Source: Salinarimonas sp046292825 (GTDB lineage Bacteria > Pseudomonadota > Alphaproteobacteria > Rhizobiales > Beijerinckiaceae). From it: 64,000 nt of DNA. Both the position numbers and the translations under genes were made by a program. Position 1 is the stretch's first letter. The number at the start of each line of letters is the position of its first letter. Shown here one piece after another: positions 16,975-26,032 of this stretch. The stretch lies in contig NZ_JBKBQG010000009.1 of NCBI RefSeq assembly GCF_046292825.1, positions 45,648-109,647 on the forward strand, written 5' to 3'. The notes under the pieces were generated by a model, which did no database searches, was not told the DNA's origin, and saw only the letters and a program-made list of their open reading frames with translations.

Positions 16975-17877
16975 TCAGAGGAGGCCGAGCTCGACGAGCC
17001 CGCGGCGCAGGCCCGCGAGCGGCTCGCCCTCGAGCGGCTGGAGCGGAGGACGCGGGCGCCCGCCGCCCGCGAGCCCCATCATGTCCATCGCCGCCTTCGT
17101 CGCCGGATAGAGCGTGCGGCCCCCGCTCACGAAGAGGTCGGTGAGCCGGCGCCCGGTCGCCTGCAGCGCCTGCGCATCGCTCGTGCGGCCGTCCCGCGCG
17201 GCGTAGAAGAGGTCGAGGCAGCCGGTCCAGACGTTGGGGAAGCAATCGATCGTGCCGTCGGCACCGGCGACGACCGCCGGCACGCCGAAGACGGAGGACG
17301 GCCCGCAGAACACGCGCAACTCGTCTTTCACCGCGAGCAACATCGCGTAGAAATTGTTCCAGTCGCCCGAGCTCTCCTTGATCGCGAGGACCTTGTCGAG
17401 CGCCGCGAGCCGTGCCGCGAGCGCGGGCGAGACGGCGTTCACGGCGTTGCCGGGAATGTTGTAGACCATCACCGGCAGATCGATCGCCGCCGAGATCTCC
17501 GCGAAATGGGCGAAGATCTCGTCGTCGGTGAGCTTGACGAAGTAGGGCGGCAGCACGAGGACCCCGTCGGCCCCCGCCGCCTTCGCCGCGCGCGCGAGCC
17601 GGATCGTCTCCTGCGCCGTCACGCAGCCCGTGCCGACGATGGTCGTGCCGCGCCCGTCGACGGCGGCGACCGCGCTCGCATAGAGCCGCTCGCGCTCCTC
17701 GTGCGACAAGGCCCAGAACTCGCCCGTGCAGCCGCAGGCGACGATCCCCGTGGCCCCCGCCGAGAGGAGCCGATCGACATTGGCCGAGAAGGCGCGATCG
17801 TCGACCCTTCCGTCGGTGTCGAAGGGGGTGGTCATCGCCGGCATCGGCCCCATCCAGCTCACCGCATTCCTGTTCAT
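16975..17877 (-). CDS. Dihydrodipicolinate synthase/N-acetylneuraminate lyase family protein (2)
   Basis: A 300-residue class I lyase barrel with CTGEF at 50-54, Tyr139 (MVYNIPGN) and Schiff-base Lys167 (VLAIKESSGDWNN). It differs strongly from copy 1 at 9151 in both motif and loop sequence, so it is a distinct activity and not a recent duplicate. ATG 17877 is preferred over upstream in-frame codons, which would extend back to the end of the aminotransferase gene. It lies between the aminotransferase and the SDR pair in the long leftward operon, a natural place for a retro-aldol or deaminating step. Confidence 0.88.
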   Translation of the reverse strand: MNRNAVSWMGPMPAMTTPFDTDGRVDDRAFSANVDRLLSAGATGIVACGCTGEFWALSHEERERLYASAVAAVDGRGTTIVGTGCVTAQETIRLARAAKAAGADGVLVLPPYFVKLTDDEIFAHFAEISAAIDLPVMVYNIPGNAVNAVSPALAARLAALDKVLAIKESSGDWNNFYAMLLAVKDELRVFCGPSSVFGVPAVVAGADGTIDCFPNVWTGCLDLFYAARDGRTSDAQALQATGRRLTDLFVSGGRTLYPATKAAMDMMGLAGGGRPRPPLQPLEGEPLAGLRRGLVELGLL

Positions 17878-17918
17878 GACCCTGGTCTTTCCCGATTGAG
17901 AAATCTGTCCGAACGGCC

Positions 17919-19322
17919 TCACGACGCCCGCGGCAGCGCCCGCTCGCGGGCGAGCTCGTCGGCCACCGCATCGAGCGCCTCACGCACGCGCCCGACGATC
18001 TCGGCGATCTCGCCGCTCGTCGCGACGAAGGGCGGCGAGAAGGCGAGCGTGTCGGAGGAGGGGAGGGCGCGGGTGATCACGCCGCGCGCGAGTGCCGCCT
18101 TGGCGACCCGCGGCGCGACCTTGAGCGCGGGAGGAAAGGGCGTCGCGGGCGTGCGCGCGGCGACGAGCTCGACCGCCGCCACCATGCCCATGCCGCGCAC
18201 CTCGCCGACCAGCGGATGCCCGCCGAAGCTGTCGGCGAGCGCCGCCCGCATCTCGGCGCCACGCGTCGCCGCCGCCTCGAGCAGGCGGTCGTTCTCGATC
18301 ACGTCGAGATTGGCGAGGGCGGCGGCGGCCGCGAGCGGGTGGGCGGAGTAGGTGTAGCCGTGGCCGAAGGGCCCGTTGCGCTCGCCCGCGTCCGCGATCG
18401 TGTCCCACACGCGCTGCGAGACGATGCAGCCGGACAACGGCACATAGGCCGAGGTGATGCCCTTGGCGATCGTGATCAGATCGGGCTCGATGTCGAGCGC
18501 TTCGCATCCGAACATGGTGCCGAGTCGTCCGAAGCCGCAGATCACCTCGTCGGCGATCAAGAGCACGTCGTGGCGGGTCAGCACTTCCCGGATCGCCGGG
18601 AAATAGCCCTTCGGCGGCACGATCACGCCGCCCGCGCCCTGGATCGGCTCGGCGATGAAGGCGCCCACCGTCTCGGGCCCTTCCGCGAGGATCATCGCCT
18701 CGAGATCGGCGGCGAGGCTCGCGACTAAATCGGCGTCGCTCATGCCCGGCTCGGCCTCCCACAAACGGTGCGGAGCGCGGGTGTGACGCACGAAATCGAG
18801 CGGCAGGCCGAAACCCTTGTGCAGGCCCTCGAGGCCGGTGAGGCTCGCCGAGGCGAGCGTGACTCCGTGATAGCCGCGCGCGCGGGAGATGATCTTGCGC
18901 TTGTTCGGCTTGCCGCGGGCGATGTTGTAGTACCAGACGAGCTTGACCTGGGTGTCGTTGGCGTCCGAGCCGGAATTGCCGAAGAACACCTTCGCCATTC
19001 CCTTCGGCGCGGCGCGCACGATCCGCTCGGCGAGAAGCGCCGGCGTGTCGGTGCTCATCGAGGAGAAGCCGTGGTAATAGGGCAGCGTCAGCGCCTGGCG
19101 GTGGATCGCCTCCGCGATCTCCGGCCGGCCGTAGCCGACGTTCACGCACCAGAGCCCGGCCATGCCGTCGAGATAGGTGCGGCCTTCGCTGTCCTCGAGC
19201 GTGATGCCCGAGCCCCGCACGATCATCGGGCCGCCCGAGCGCTCGTGCTCTTTGAGCGCCGTGAAGGGGTGGAAGACGTAGGCGCGGTCGAGCGCGGCGA
19301 TGTCGGCGGCGGAAGGGGCCAT
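17919..19322 (-). CDS. Class III PLP-dependent aminotransferase (omega-aminotransferase, SpuC/taurine-pyruvate-like)
   Basis: A 467-residue fold-type I aminotransferase. NSGSDANDTQVKL (phosphate loop, about 116-128), YHG at 151-153, Asp258 in LIADEVICGFGR and PLP-binding Lys287 in ITIAKGITSAYVPLSG are all present. The N-terminal HPFTALKEHERSGG and the SGSDAN variant place it with pyruvate-dependent omega-aminotransferases acting on beta-alanine, taurine or putrescine-type amines. It would make an aldehyde or keto acid that the GabD-type dehydrogenase could oxidise. GGAGC lies before the ATG. It sits 20 bases after the ABC ATPase gene. Confidence 0.9.
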   Translation of the reverse strand: MAPSAADIAALDRAYVFHPFTALKEHERSGGPMIVRGSGITLEDSEGRTYLDGMAGLWCVNVGYGRPEIAEAIHRQALTLPYYHGFSSMSTDTPALLAERIVRAAPKGMAKVFFGNSGSDANDTQVKLVWYYNIARGKPNKRKIISRARGYHGVTLASASLTGLEGLHKGFGLPLDFVRHTRAPHRLWEAEPGMSDADLVASLAADLEAMILAEGPETVGAFIAEPIQGAGGVIVPPKGYFPAIREVLTRHDVLLIADEVICGFGRLGTMFGCEALDIEPDLITIAKGITSAYVPLSGCIVSQRVWDTIADAGERNGPFGHGYTYSAHPLAAAAALANLDVIENDRLLEAAATRGAEMRAALADSFGGHPLVGEVRGMGMVAAVELVAARTPATPFPPALKVAPRVAKAALARGVITRALPSSDTLAFSPPFVATSGEIAEIVGRVREALDAVADELARERALPRAS

Positions 19323-19342
19323 GTCGTTGCTCCGAAACGTAT

Positions 19343-20443
19343 TCAAGCCGCGGCGCTCGCGACCGCCCGGCCGAACTCGGCCTCGAGGCGGATTTCGCTG
19401 TCGCCGTCGAAGAGGTGCAGGCGCTCGGCGCGCAGGTCGTAGGGGACGCTCTCGCCGATCCGCAGCGCGACGTCCGGCCCTGCGCGCGTGACGAGCGAGC
19501 CGCCGGGCACGTCCAAGACGATGATCGTCTCGTAGCCGGTCGGCTCGACGAGGCGCACGCGGGCCTCGAGGGGACCGGCGCCGAGGAGCACGTCCTCGGG
19601 TCGCACGCCGAGCGCGACCCGCCGCCCGCGCGGCGCGTCCCCGCGCACGCTCACCGGCAGCGCGAGGGCGGGCGCGCGGATCTGCATGCGCGGCCCCTCG
19701 CCGACGAGCTCGCCGAACAGCACGTTCATCGAGGGCGTGCCGATGAAGCCCGCGACGAACAGGTTCGCGGGCCGGTCGTAGACCTCGCGCGGCGGGGCGT
19801 ATTGCTGGAGCACGCCCTCGCGCATGACGGCGATCCTGTCGGACATGGTCATCGCTTCGAGCTGGTCGTGCGTCACGTAGACGAAGGTCTGGCCGACGGT
19901 GCGGTGCAGCTCGATCAGCTCGGCGCGCATATGGGCGCGCAGCTTCGCGTCGAGATTGGAGAGGGGCTCGTCGAGGAGGAACACCTGCGGGTTGCGCACG
20001 AGCGCTCGGCCGAGCGCGACGCGCTGCTGCTGGCCGCCCGAGAGCTGACGCGGCTTGCGGGCCAGCAGATGCTCGAGCTGCAGCGTGCGCGCGACCTGCA
20101 GCACCTTCTCCTCGCGCGCCGCGCGCGGCACGCCGTGCTTCTTGAGCGGATAGGCGATGTTCTCGCCGACGCTCATGTGCGGATAGAGCGCGTAGGACTG
20201 GAAGACCATCGCGATATCGCGCTTGCCCGGCGCGACGTCGTTGACGACGCGGTCCCCGATGGAGATCGTCCCGCTCGTCGGGAATTCGAGCCCCGCGAGC
20301 ATGCGCAGCGTCGTCGTCTTGCCGCAGCCCGACGGTCCGAGCAGCGCGACGAAGGAGCCGTGGTCGATCGAGAGATCGAGCCCCTCGACGGCGACCGCCT
20401 GCCCGAACGCCTTGCGGACCTTCTCGAAGCGCACCTGCGCCAT
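19343..20443 (-). CDS. Sugar-type ABC transporter ATP-binding protein (UgpC/MalK family)
   Basis: A 366-residue ATPase. Walker A GPSGCGKTT (36-44), signature LSGGQQQR, Walker B VFLLDEPLSNLD and the switch His in THDQ are intact, followed by a C-terminal TOBE/MalK regulatory domain (about 235-366, GVRPEDVLLG). Such ATPases drive the CUT1 class of importers for di- and oligosaccharides, polyols and sn-glycerol-3-phosphate. It follows the second permease after 23 bases and shares its operon. Confidence 0.93.
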   Translation of the reverse strand: MAQVRFEKVRKAFGQAVAVEGLDLSIDHGSFVALLGPSGCGKTTTLRMLAGLEFPTSGTISIGDRVVNDVAPGKRDIAMVFQSYALYPHMSVGENIAYPLKKHGVPRAAREEKVLQVARTLQLEHLLARKPRQLSGGQQQRVALGRALVRNPQVFLLDEPLSNLDAKLRAHMRAELIELHRTVGQTFVYVTHDQLEAMTMSDRIAVMREGVLQQYAPPREVYDRPANLFVAGFIGTPSMNVLFGELVGEGPRMQIRAPALALPVSVRGDAPRGRRVALGVRPEDVLLGAGPLEARVRLVEPTGYETIIVLDVPGGSLVTRAGPDVALRIGESVPYDLRAERLHLFDGDSEIRLEAEFGRAVASAAA

Positions 20444-20466
20444 TGTGCGTCACCCTCGTTAAGGTA

Positions 20467-21297
20467 TCAGCCCTTCACGCCCCCCGCCCCGAACCCGCGC
20501 GTCAAGTAACGCTGCAGGAAGGCGAAGATGACGATCAGGGGCAAGCTCATCATCACCGAGGCGGCCATCAGGAGAGACCACTCGATGTTGAAGGAGGACA
20601 CGAGCATGTTCATCACGCCCGTGGTCAGCGGCCGCGCCGCATCGGTGTTCACCAGGACGAGCGCGAACAGATACTCGTTCCAGGAGAGAATGAAGGTGAA
20701 CAGAGCGGTCGAGATGATGCCCGGCAGCGCCTGCGGCAGGATCACGTCGACGAAGGCGCCCATGCGCGAGGCGCCGTCGACGAGCGCCGCCGATTCGAGA
20801 TCCTCCGGGATGCCCTGCATGAACGAGCGCAGGAGCCAGATCGCGTAGGGAAGCGAGAAGGTCGTATACGCGATCACCAGGCTGAAGATGGAGTTCGCCA
20901 CGCCCACCCAGACGAGCATCAGGTAGAGCGGCAGGATCAACACGACCGACGGCAGGAGATAGGTGAACAGCACGAGCGTCGCGAGCCGCTCGCGGCCCGG
21001 ATACTTGAAGCGCACCAGCGAATGCGCGCCGAGCGTCGCCACCGCGACGACGAGGAGCGTCGTCGAGAAGGCGATCGCGAGCGAATTGCGCATGTAGGTC
21101 AGAAACGGCGTGCGCTCGAGCAGCGTCCAGTAATGCTCGAAGGTGACCTGTTGCGGCCAGAAGGTCGGCGGGATGCGGAACAGCTCGAATTGCGGCTTGA
21201 CCGAGGTGAGCACCATCCACACGAGGGGGAAGGCGACGAGGAAGACCAGGGTCCAGGCGAACAGGTTCCAGGCGATCCGGCGCAGGATGAAGCTCAT
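20467..21297 (-). CDS. Sugar-type ABC transporter permease (MalG/UgpE-like)
   Basis: A 276-residue membrane protein with six predicted transmembrane segments and the permease EAA loop ESAALVDGASRMGAFVDVILPQALPG near residue 190. The ATG at 21297 overlaps the stop of the first permease (ATGA). MalG-type partner of the permease at 21294, serving the receptor at 22285. Confidence 0.93.
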   Translation of the reverse strand: MSFILRRIAWNLFAWTLVFLVAFPLVWMVLTSVKPQFELFRIPPTFWPQQVTFEHYWTLLERTPFLTYMRNSLAIAFSTTLLVVAVATLGAHSLVRFKYPGRERLATLVLFTYLLPSVVLILPLYLMLVWVGVANSIFSLVIAYTTFSLPYAIWLLRSFMQGIPEDLESAALVDGASRMGAFVDVILPQALPGIISTALFTFILSWNEYLFALVLVNTDAARPLTTGVMNMLVSSFNIEWSLLMAASVMMSLPLIVIFAFLQRYLTRGFGAGGVKG

Positions 21298-22187
21298 CGT
21301 GCACTCTCCCGCTCGCGGGTGGTTCGCAGGTAGAGGAGCATGAAGACGAGCATCACGAGCATCATGGTGACGGCGACGGCGGAAGCGCGCCCCATGTCGT
21401 TGAGCCCGAACGCCTCCTTGTAGACCATCAGGGGGAGCGTCTGGGTCGAGATGATCGGCCCGCCGCCGGTCAGGAGGAAGATCAGGTCGAATTCCTTGAA
21501 GTCCCAGATCGCGCGCAAGAGGATGACGACGAGGAGAACGTCGCGCAGCTGCGGCAGCGTCACGTCGAAGAACCGTGCCACGGGTCCGGCACCGTCGATC
21601 TTCGCCGCCTCGTAGAGGTGCTCGGGGATGGTCTGGAGCCGCGCGAGCACCGCGATGACGACGAAGGGGAAGTATTTCCACGCGCCGACCAGGATGACGC
21701 TGATCATCGCGTTCGGCATCGAGCCGAGATAATCGAGCGGCATGCCGATGAGGCCGATCCACAGCATGGTGTGATTGAGGATGCCGTAGAGATCGTTGAA
21801 CAGCCATCGCCAGACGAGCACCGCGACGACGGTCGAGACGAAGTACGGAAACAGGATCAGGCTGCGCGCGAGCGAGCGGAAGATCATGTTCTGGTGCAGC
21901 ACGAGCGCCATCGCCACCCCGAAGACGACCTGCAGGAAGAGCGTCGAGACCGTCCAGACGACGGTGTTGAACAGCGATCGCCAGAATTCGTGGCGGCTCA
22001 TCAGGTCCGCGTAGTTCGACAAGCCGACGAAGTCTCCCCGCAGGGTCGGCGTGTAAATCGTGAACAGGCTCAGATAGATCGCCGAGACGAGCGGGTAGAC
22101 GATCACCAGACAGAAGATCATCACCGTCGGCGCGATCAGCAGCGCGCCGAGCATCGCGTAGCGGCGATCGAGGGCGGAGGCGTACAT
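21294..22187 (-). CDS. Sugar-type ABC transporter permease (MalF/UgpA-like)
   Basis: A 297-residue membrane protein with six hydrophobic segments and the EAA loop EAAKIDGAGPVARFFDVTLPQLRDV. The TGGGP motif after it is typical of MalF/UgpA-like permeases. It starts 97 bases after the receptor gene; the gap carries a GC-rich stretch but no clear terminator. Confidence 0.93.
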   Translation of the reverse strand: MYASALDRRYAMLGALLIAPTVMIFCLVIVYPLVSAIYLSLFTIYTPTLRGDFVGLSNYADLMSRHEFWRSLFNTVVWTVSTLFLQVVFGVAMALVLHQNMIFRSLARSLILFPYFVSTVVAVLVWRWLFNDLYGILNHTMLWIGLIGMPLDYLGSMPNAMISVILVGAWKYFPFVVIAVLARLQTIPEHLYEAAKIDGAGPVARFFDVTLPQLRDVLLVVILLRAIWDFKEFDLIFLLTGGGPIISTQTLPLMVYKEAFGLNDMGRASAVAVTMMLVMLVFMLLYLRTTRERESAR

Positions 22188-22284
22188 CGGGAGTTCCGTT
22201 TTCGGGTGGAGCCGGACGGCGTGCGCCGACCGGCTCCGGACGCGGGGGAGATCGCGGCGGGGAGAGCGCCGCCGCCGCCGATGC

Positions 22285-23640
22285 TCAGCCCCGCATCAGC
22301 TCTTCCAGACGCCGCGCGGTGTCGGACACGACCGCATCCATCGAATCGCCGTTCATGACGTAGCGCTGCACGGCCTCGGCGAGGACATGGCTCGCGACGA
22401 TGCGGCCGGCCTGCGTGTTGGGCCGGTGCTGCGGCGATTCCCAACCGAGATTGTGCCCTGCGGCAGCCGCGGCCGACATCTTGTCCACGTCTTCGCGATA
22501 CTTCTGGATGATCGGATGCGCCTGGTAGGCCTCCATCTCCGAGATGGTGCGCAGGACGGGCAGCACGTGGCCCGGCGCCGCATGCAGCTGGCGGATGTAG
22601 CCGTCCGGCTCGAACAGATGCGCGGCGAATTTCTTGGTCAATTCGAGATTCGGCGCGTTCTTCGGGATCATCACCGACGGGAAGTCGTTGAAGGTCCAGT
22701 GCGGCACGTCTTCGGAGATCGTCGGATAGAGATGCGCCGAGATGTGGTCGGCGATCGCCGGGTTCTGCGCATTGACGTTGGCGAGCACGCGGCCGGTATA
22801 GAGACCCGTCGCGGTCGCGCCGGAGACGAAGGCGGTGAGGCTGTCGCCCCAGGAATAGTTCGTCGCACCCGGCGGGCAGAACTCGCGCATCGACTTGTAG
22901 AACTCGAGCGCGTTGCGGAACTCGTCCGAATCGACCGCCACCTCGAGATCGGGCGTGAAGATCTGCCCGCCGGCGCCGTGCACGAAACAGATGAACACCA
23001 GGCTCGTCATCGAGTTCTGCGCGTAGGGCAGGGGCGCGCCGAAGATGCCGCCGCCCTGCATCTTGGCGGCCGCCTCGCGCAGCTGGTCCCAGGTCCGCGG
23101 CACGCTCTCGATGCCGGCGCGCTCCATCAGGTCGTGACGCACCCAGAGCATGTTGGCGGCCGAGTTGCCGATGCCGGTGCCGGCATATTGCCCGGGCGTG
23201 ATCTCGTAGACGTCGTTCGCGCCCTCGTAGAAATTCTCCGGGCCGATCATCTCGATGACGTCGTCGAACGGTTCGAGGAGATCGTTTTCCCAGTAATTCG
23301 ACACGGCGAACGACGGCAGGTGCGTCACGACGTTCGGCGCCTGGCCCGAGGCGAAGGCGGCGGCCATCTGCGCCGGATAGCCCTCGTCGGAGGTGCTCTC
23401 GAACAGCACGCGCACACCCGGATTGGCGGCCTCGAAGGTGCTGATCTGGTAGTCGTAGGCCTCGCGCTGCGCGGGCGCCGTCTGCGGCGACCACCAGCGC
23501 AGCGTCACGTCCTGCGCGCGGGCGGGCCGGATCGCCGGCGCGGCGACCGTCAGGCCGGCGGCGGCCATGCCGGTCAGGACCGTGCGCCGCGAGACGCTGG
23601 TGAGGCTGGAATTCAGGCTGTCGATCGGGGTCTTCGTCAT
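22285..23640 (-). CDS. Extracellular solute-binding protein of a sugar-type ABC transporter (Tat-exported)
   Basis: A 451-residue family 1 solute receptor. The leader SRRTVLTGMAAAGLTVAAPAIRPARAQ has a twin-arginine motif and an AxA cleavage site, so it is probably exported folded by Tat. The mature part begins DVTLRWWSPQTAPAQREAYDYQISTFEAANPGV, standard for CUT1 receptors. ATG 23640 is preceded by GGAG. First gene of a nine-gene leftward operon (receptor, two permeases, ATPase, aminotransferase, lyase, two SDRs, isomerase), with operator E 63 bases upstream. Confidence 0.93.
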   Translation of the reverse strand: MTKTPIDSLNSSLTSVSRRTVLTGMAAAGLTVAAPAIRPARAQDVTLRWWSPQTAPAQREAYDYQISTFEAANPGVRVLFESTSDEGYPAQMAAAFASGQAPNVVTHLPSFAVSNYWENDLLEPFDDVIEMIGPENFYEGANDVYEITPGQYAGTGIGNSAANMLWVRHDLMERAGIESVPRTWDQLREAAAKMQGGGIFGAPLPYAQNSMTSLVFICFVHGAGGQIFTPDLEVAVDSDEFRNALEFYKSMREFCPPGATNYSWGDSLTAFVSGATATGLYTGRVLANVNAQNPAIADHISAHLYPTISEDVPHWTFNDFPSVMIPKNAPNLELTKKFAAHLFEPDGYIRQLHAAPGHVLPVLRTISEMEAYQAHPIIQKYREDVDKMSAAAAAGHNLGWESPQHRPNTQAGRIVASHVLAEAVQRYVMNGDSMDAVVSDTARRLEELMRG

Positions 23641-23703
23641 CGTCCGCTCCAATCCCAGAGGTCGCCGGATTCGGCGTCGGCGCCGTTCCGTTTCTCGTAC
23701 ATT

Positions 23704-23720
23704 CGTGCGCATAGTGAACA
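23704..23720. promoter_or_regulatory. Operator E upstream of the ABC/aminotransferase operon
   Basis: On the minus strand it reads TGTTCACTATGCGCACG, differing from operator D at only two positions. It lies 63 bases before the receptor start codon. The 180 bases between it and the next gene on the right (to 23902) hold no gene. Confidence 0.68.
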
Positions 23721-23902
23721 TCATGTGCGGGGCGAAGCAAGAGCAATCTTGCGCGAAATTGCGCAGGCTGCGTGGCTCTCGGTGGGCTTTCCGGCGTCTA
23801 GCCTCGGTACGGCAACGATTGAACGCCGTCGAGCGCCGCTCGAGGCGGGGCTGAGAAGCGTATGATTGTGCGATATCGGGGTTGTCTGCGTCCCTCGACC
23901 CG

Positions 23903-25072
23903 TCAACCGACGGCCGCGTTCTCACCGTCGTGCGCGAAGCGGCTCGGCGCGAATGGCGCGAGGTCGAAATACGGGCGCTCGCCGCGCAGGCTCTGCCAGG
24001 CGAGGCGCGCGACGAGAGGTCCGAGCGTGTATCCGGCGTCCCCCGGCACGGCGACGAAGAGCCCGCGCGGCCCGGCGGGGCCGATCGTGCATTGTCCGTC
24101 GCTCGTCGTGTTGATCCCCGCCCAGGTGCGGACGACCCGCGCCTGCGCGAGCCCCGGTGCGAGGCGGACCGCGAGCGCCACGTTGCCGACGAGGCTCTCG
24201 TGCCGCACGAGCGGCGGTCCCGCCTCCGCGAGCCTGGCCGGCCAGCCGCCGCCGATGACGACATGTCCGCTCGCGAGCTGCTTCAAGGTGATCATCCGCT
24301 CGGCGTGCTGGACGAGGTGGCCGACGACCGGGGCCATCGGCTCGGTGACGTTCATGTGGAGCGGCTCGGCGACCGTCGGCACGCGGCATCCGAGCGGCGC
24401 GAGAAGCGCCCCCGTCCCCGCGCCCGCCGCGACGACCACCCGCCCCGCGCGCATCGCCCCCCGATTCGTGGCGACGACGAAGCCCGCCCCGTCCGCCGCG
24501 ACGCGCGAGACCCGCGTGCCCGCGCAATGCAGGGCGCCGGCCGCGCGCGCATCGGCGAGGATCGCGGCATTGGCGAGGAGCGGATTGAGCTTGCCTTCGT
24601 CGGCGCACAACTCGGCGCCGTAGGCGCTCTCGCCGAGATAGGGCGCGAGCCGCATCAGCTCCGCGCGCTCGACGAGCGCCACGTCGAGCCCGCGCGCCCG
24701 CTCGCGCCGCGCCTTGTCGGCGAGGAAGGCGAATTGCCGCTCGTTCTCGGCGATCATCAGCCCGCCGGTGCGCTTGAGCTCGAAATCCGCCTCGAGCGCC
24801 CGCTCGAGGTCGAACCACTCGCGGGTGGCGGCGAGATAGAGCGGCAGCGCCCGCTCGAGCGCGGCCGCCTGCTCGGGATAGAGGCGGATGAAGCGGCTCT
24901 GCATCTGCACGTGCAGGCTGCCGGCATTCGCGGTCGTGCCGGCCAACGTTCCGTCGTCGAGGATCGCGACCTCGGCCCCGTCCCGCGCGAGGAGACGGGC
25001 GAGGCACAGACCGACGATGCCGCCGCCGACGATCGCCGTCCCGATCCGCGCGGGGAGCGCCTGATCGCTCAC
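23903..25072 (-). CDS. FAD-dependent D-amino-acid/opine-type oxidoreductase (DadA/HcnC-like) (2)
   Basis: A 389-residue DAO-fold protein with AIVGGGIVGLCLARLLARDGAEV at the N-terminus, a TTANAGSLHVQMQ loop and a late VAVPGDAGYTLGP FAD contact. It resembles HcnC/opine oxidase subunit B and is paralogous to the protein at 10283 (shared NAGS-H-Q loop and ITLKQ/LTLKQ, IGGGWP motifs). The GTG start overlaps the stop of the upstream gene (GTGA). Last gene of the operon that begins at the AcoX-like gene (31808). Confidence 0.87.
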   Translation of the reverse strand: MSDQALPARIGTAIVGGGIVGLCLARLLARDGAEVAILDDGTLAGTTANAGSLHVQMQSRFIRLYPEQAAALERALPLYLAATREWFDLERALEADFELKRTGGLMIAENERQFAFLADKARRERARGLDVALVERAELMRLAPYLGESAYGAELCADEGKLNPLLANAAILADARAAGALHCAGTRVSRVAADGAGFVVATNRGAMRAGRVVVAAGAGTGALLAPLGCRVPTVAEPLHMNVTEPMAPVVGHLVQHAERMITLKQLASGHVVIGGGWPARLAEAGPPLVRHESLVGNVALAVRLAPGLAQARVVRTWAGINTTSDGQCTIGPAGPRGLFVAVPGDAGYTLGPLVARLAWQSLRGERPYFDLAPFAPSRFAHDGENAAVG

Positions 25073-26016
25073 GACGAAGCGCCCCGGCGGCGCGCCGCGA
25101 GCGCGCGCATGAGCCCGACGTCGCGCGCGCGAACCCCGTCCTCCCAGCGCTCGATCGGCAGCGCCGCGCGGCGCTCGGCCTCGACGCGGGCGACGAGATC
25201 CTCCGACCAGGGGTCGTTCTGGCCGCGCTCGGCGCCCATGCGCGCGTAAGCGGGTCCCATCCGCGCGGCGTGAGCCCGGATGCCGCCGCGCGTGTTCAGA
25301 TCCGCGGTCTCGAAGGGCCCTATGACCGACCAGCGCAGGCCGAGCCCGTCGCGCACGAGCGCGTCGATGTCGGCGACCCCGATCACGCCGTCGCGCACGA
25401 GACAATAGGCTTCGCGCAGGAGCGCGCCCTGGAGCCGGTTGAAGACGAAGCCCTCCACCTCGCGCGCGACCCGCACCGGCGTCATCCCGCAGCGCGCGAA
25501 CAGGTCGGCCGTGCGATCGGCGATCGCCGGATCGGTGAAGGGCGCGGGCACGATCTCGACGACCGGCACGAGGTAGGGCGGGTTGCCGGGATGCGCGACG
25601 AGGCAGCGCGCGCGCTGCCCCTCCGGCAGTTGCCCGGCGAAGCGGCTCGCGCCGATCGCGGAGGACGAGGAGGCGAGGACGGCGTCGGACGGCGCGAGCG
25701 CGAGAATCTCGCGCGCGAGATCGCGCTTGAGCGCCTCGTTTTCGGGCGCGCATTCCTGCACGTGACGCGCGCTCGCCAGCGCCCCTGCGAGATCGTCGGC
25801 GACCCGCACGCGCGCGCGGATCGCGGCCTCGTCGCCCTCTAGGAGGCCGTGGGCGGACAGGTCGTCGAGCCGCTCGGCGATCTCGGCATCGACCCGGGCG
25901 CGGCGCGCGGGATCGGGGTCGCTCACGACGACGCGCTCGCCCGCGCGCGCGAACACGATCGCGAAGGCGACGCCGATCGAGCCCGCGCCGACGATGGTGA
26001 TGGTGCGATCCTGCAT
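25069..26016 (-). CDS. 3-hydroxyacyl-CoA dehydrogenase-family protein (L-gulonate dehydrogenase/lambda-crystallin-like)
   Basis: A 315-residue protein with an N-terminal Rossmann domain (TITIVGAGSIGVAFAIVFARAG), an SSSSAIGASRF segment and the catalytic His in LVAHPGNPPYLVPVVEIVPAP, then a C-terminal all-helical domain (VEGFVFNRLQGALLREAYCLVRDG). The short length and VAHPxNPPY wording favour the L-gulonate 3-dehydrogenase/carnitine dehydrogenase branch over fatty-acid beta-oxidation. It would oxidise a 3-hydroxy acid with NAD. Translationally coupled to the DadA-like gene downstream. Confidence 0.87.
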   Translation of the reverse strand: MQDRTITIVGAGSIGVAFAIVFARAGERVVVSDPDPARRARVDAEIAERLDDLSAHGLLEGDEAAIRARVRVADDLAGALASARHVQECAPENEALKRDLAREILALAPSDAVLASSSSAIGASRFAGQLPEGQRARCLVAHPGNPPYLVPVVEIVPAPFTDPAIADRTADLFARCGMTPVRVAREVEGFVFNRLQGALLREAYCLVRDGVIGVADIDALVRDGLGLRWSVIGPFETADLNTRGGIRAHAARMGPAYARMGAERGQNDPWSEDLVARVEAERRAALPIERWEDGVRARDVGLMRALAARRRGASS

Positions 26017-26032
26017 GGTCTCTCTCGACGGG

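Noticed and set aside
17894..17910. Operator copy between the lyase and aminotransferase genes
   Set aside because: TGTCCG is followed by no matching right arm within the required spacing.
20443..20460. Ninth copy of the shared operator before the ABC ATPase gene
   Set aside because: Only the left arm TGTGCGT is present, followed by CACCCTCGTT; there is no right arm, and the gene lies inside an operon.
24980..25060. Frameshift joining the DadA-like and dehydrogenase genes
   Set aside because: The GTGA overlap at 25069-25072 explains the joint; both proteins are complete.
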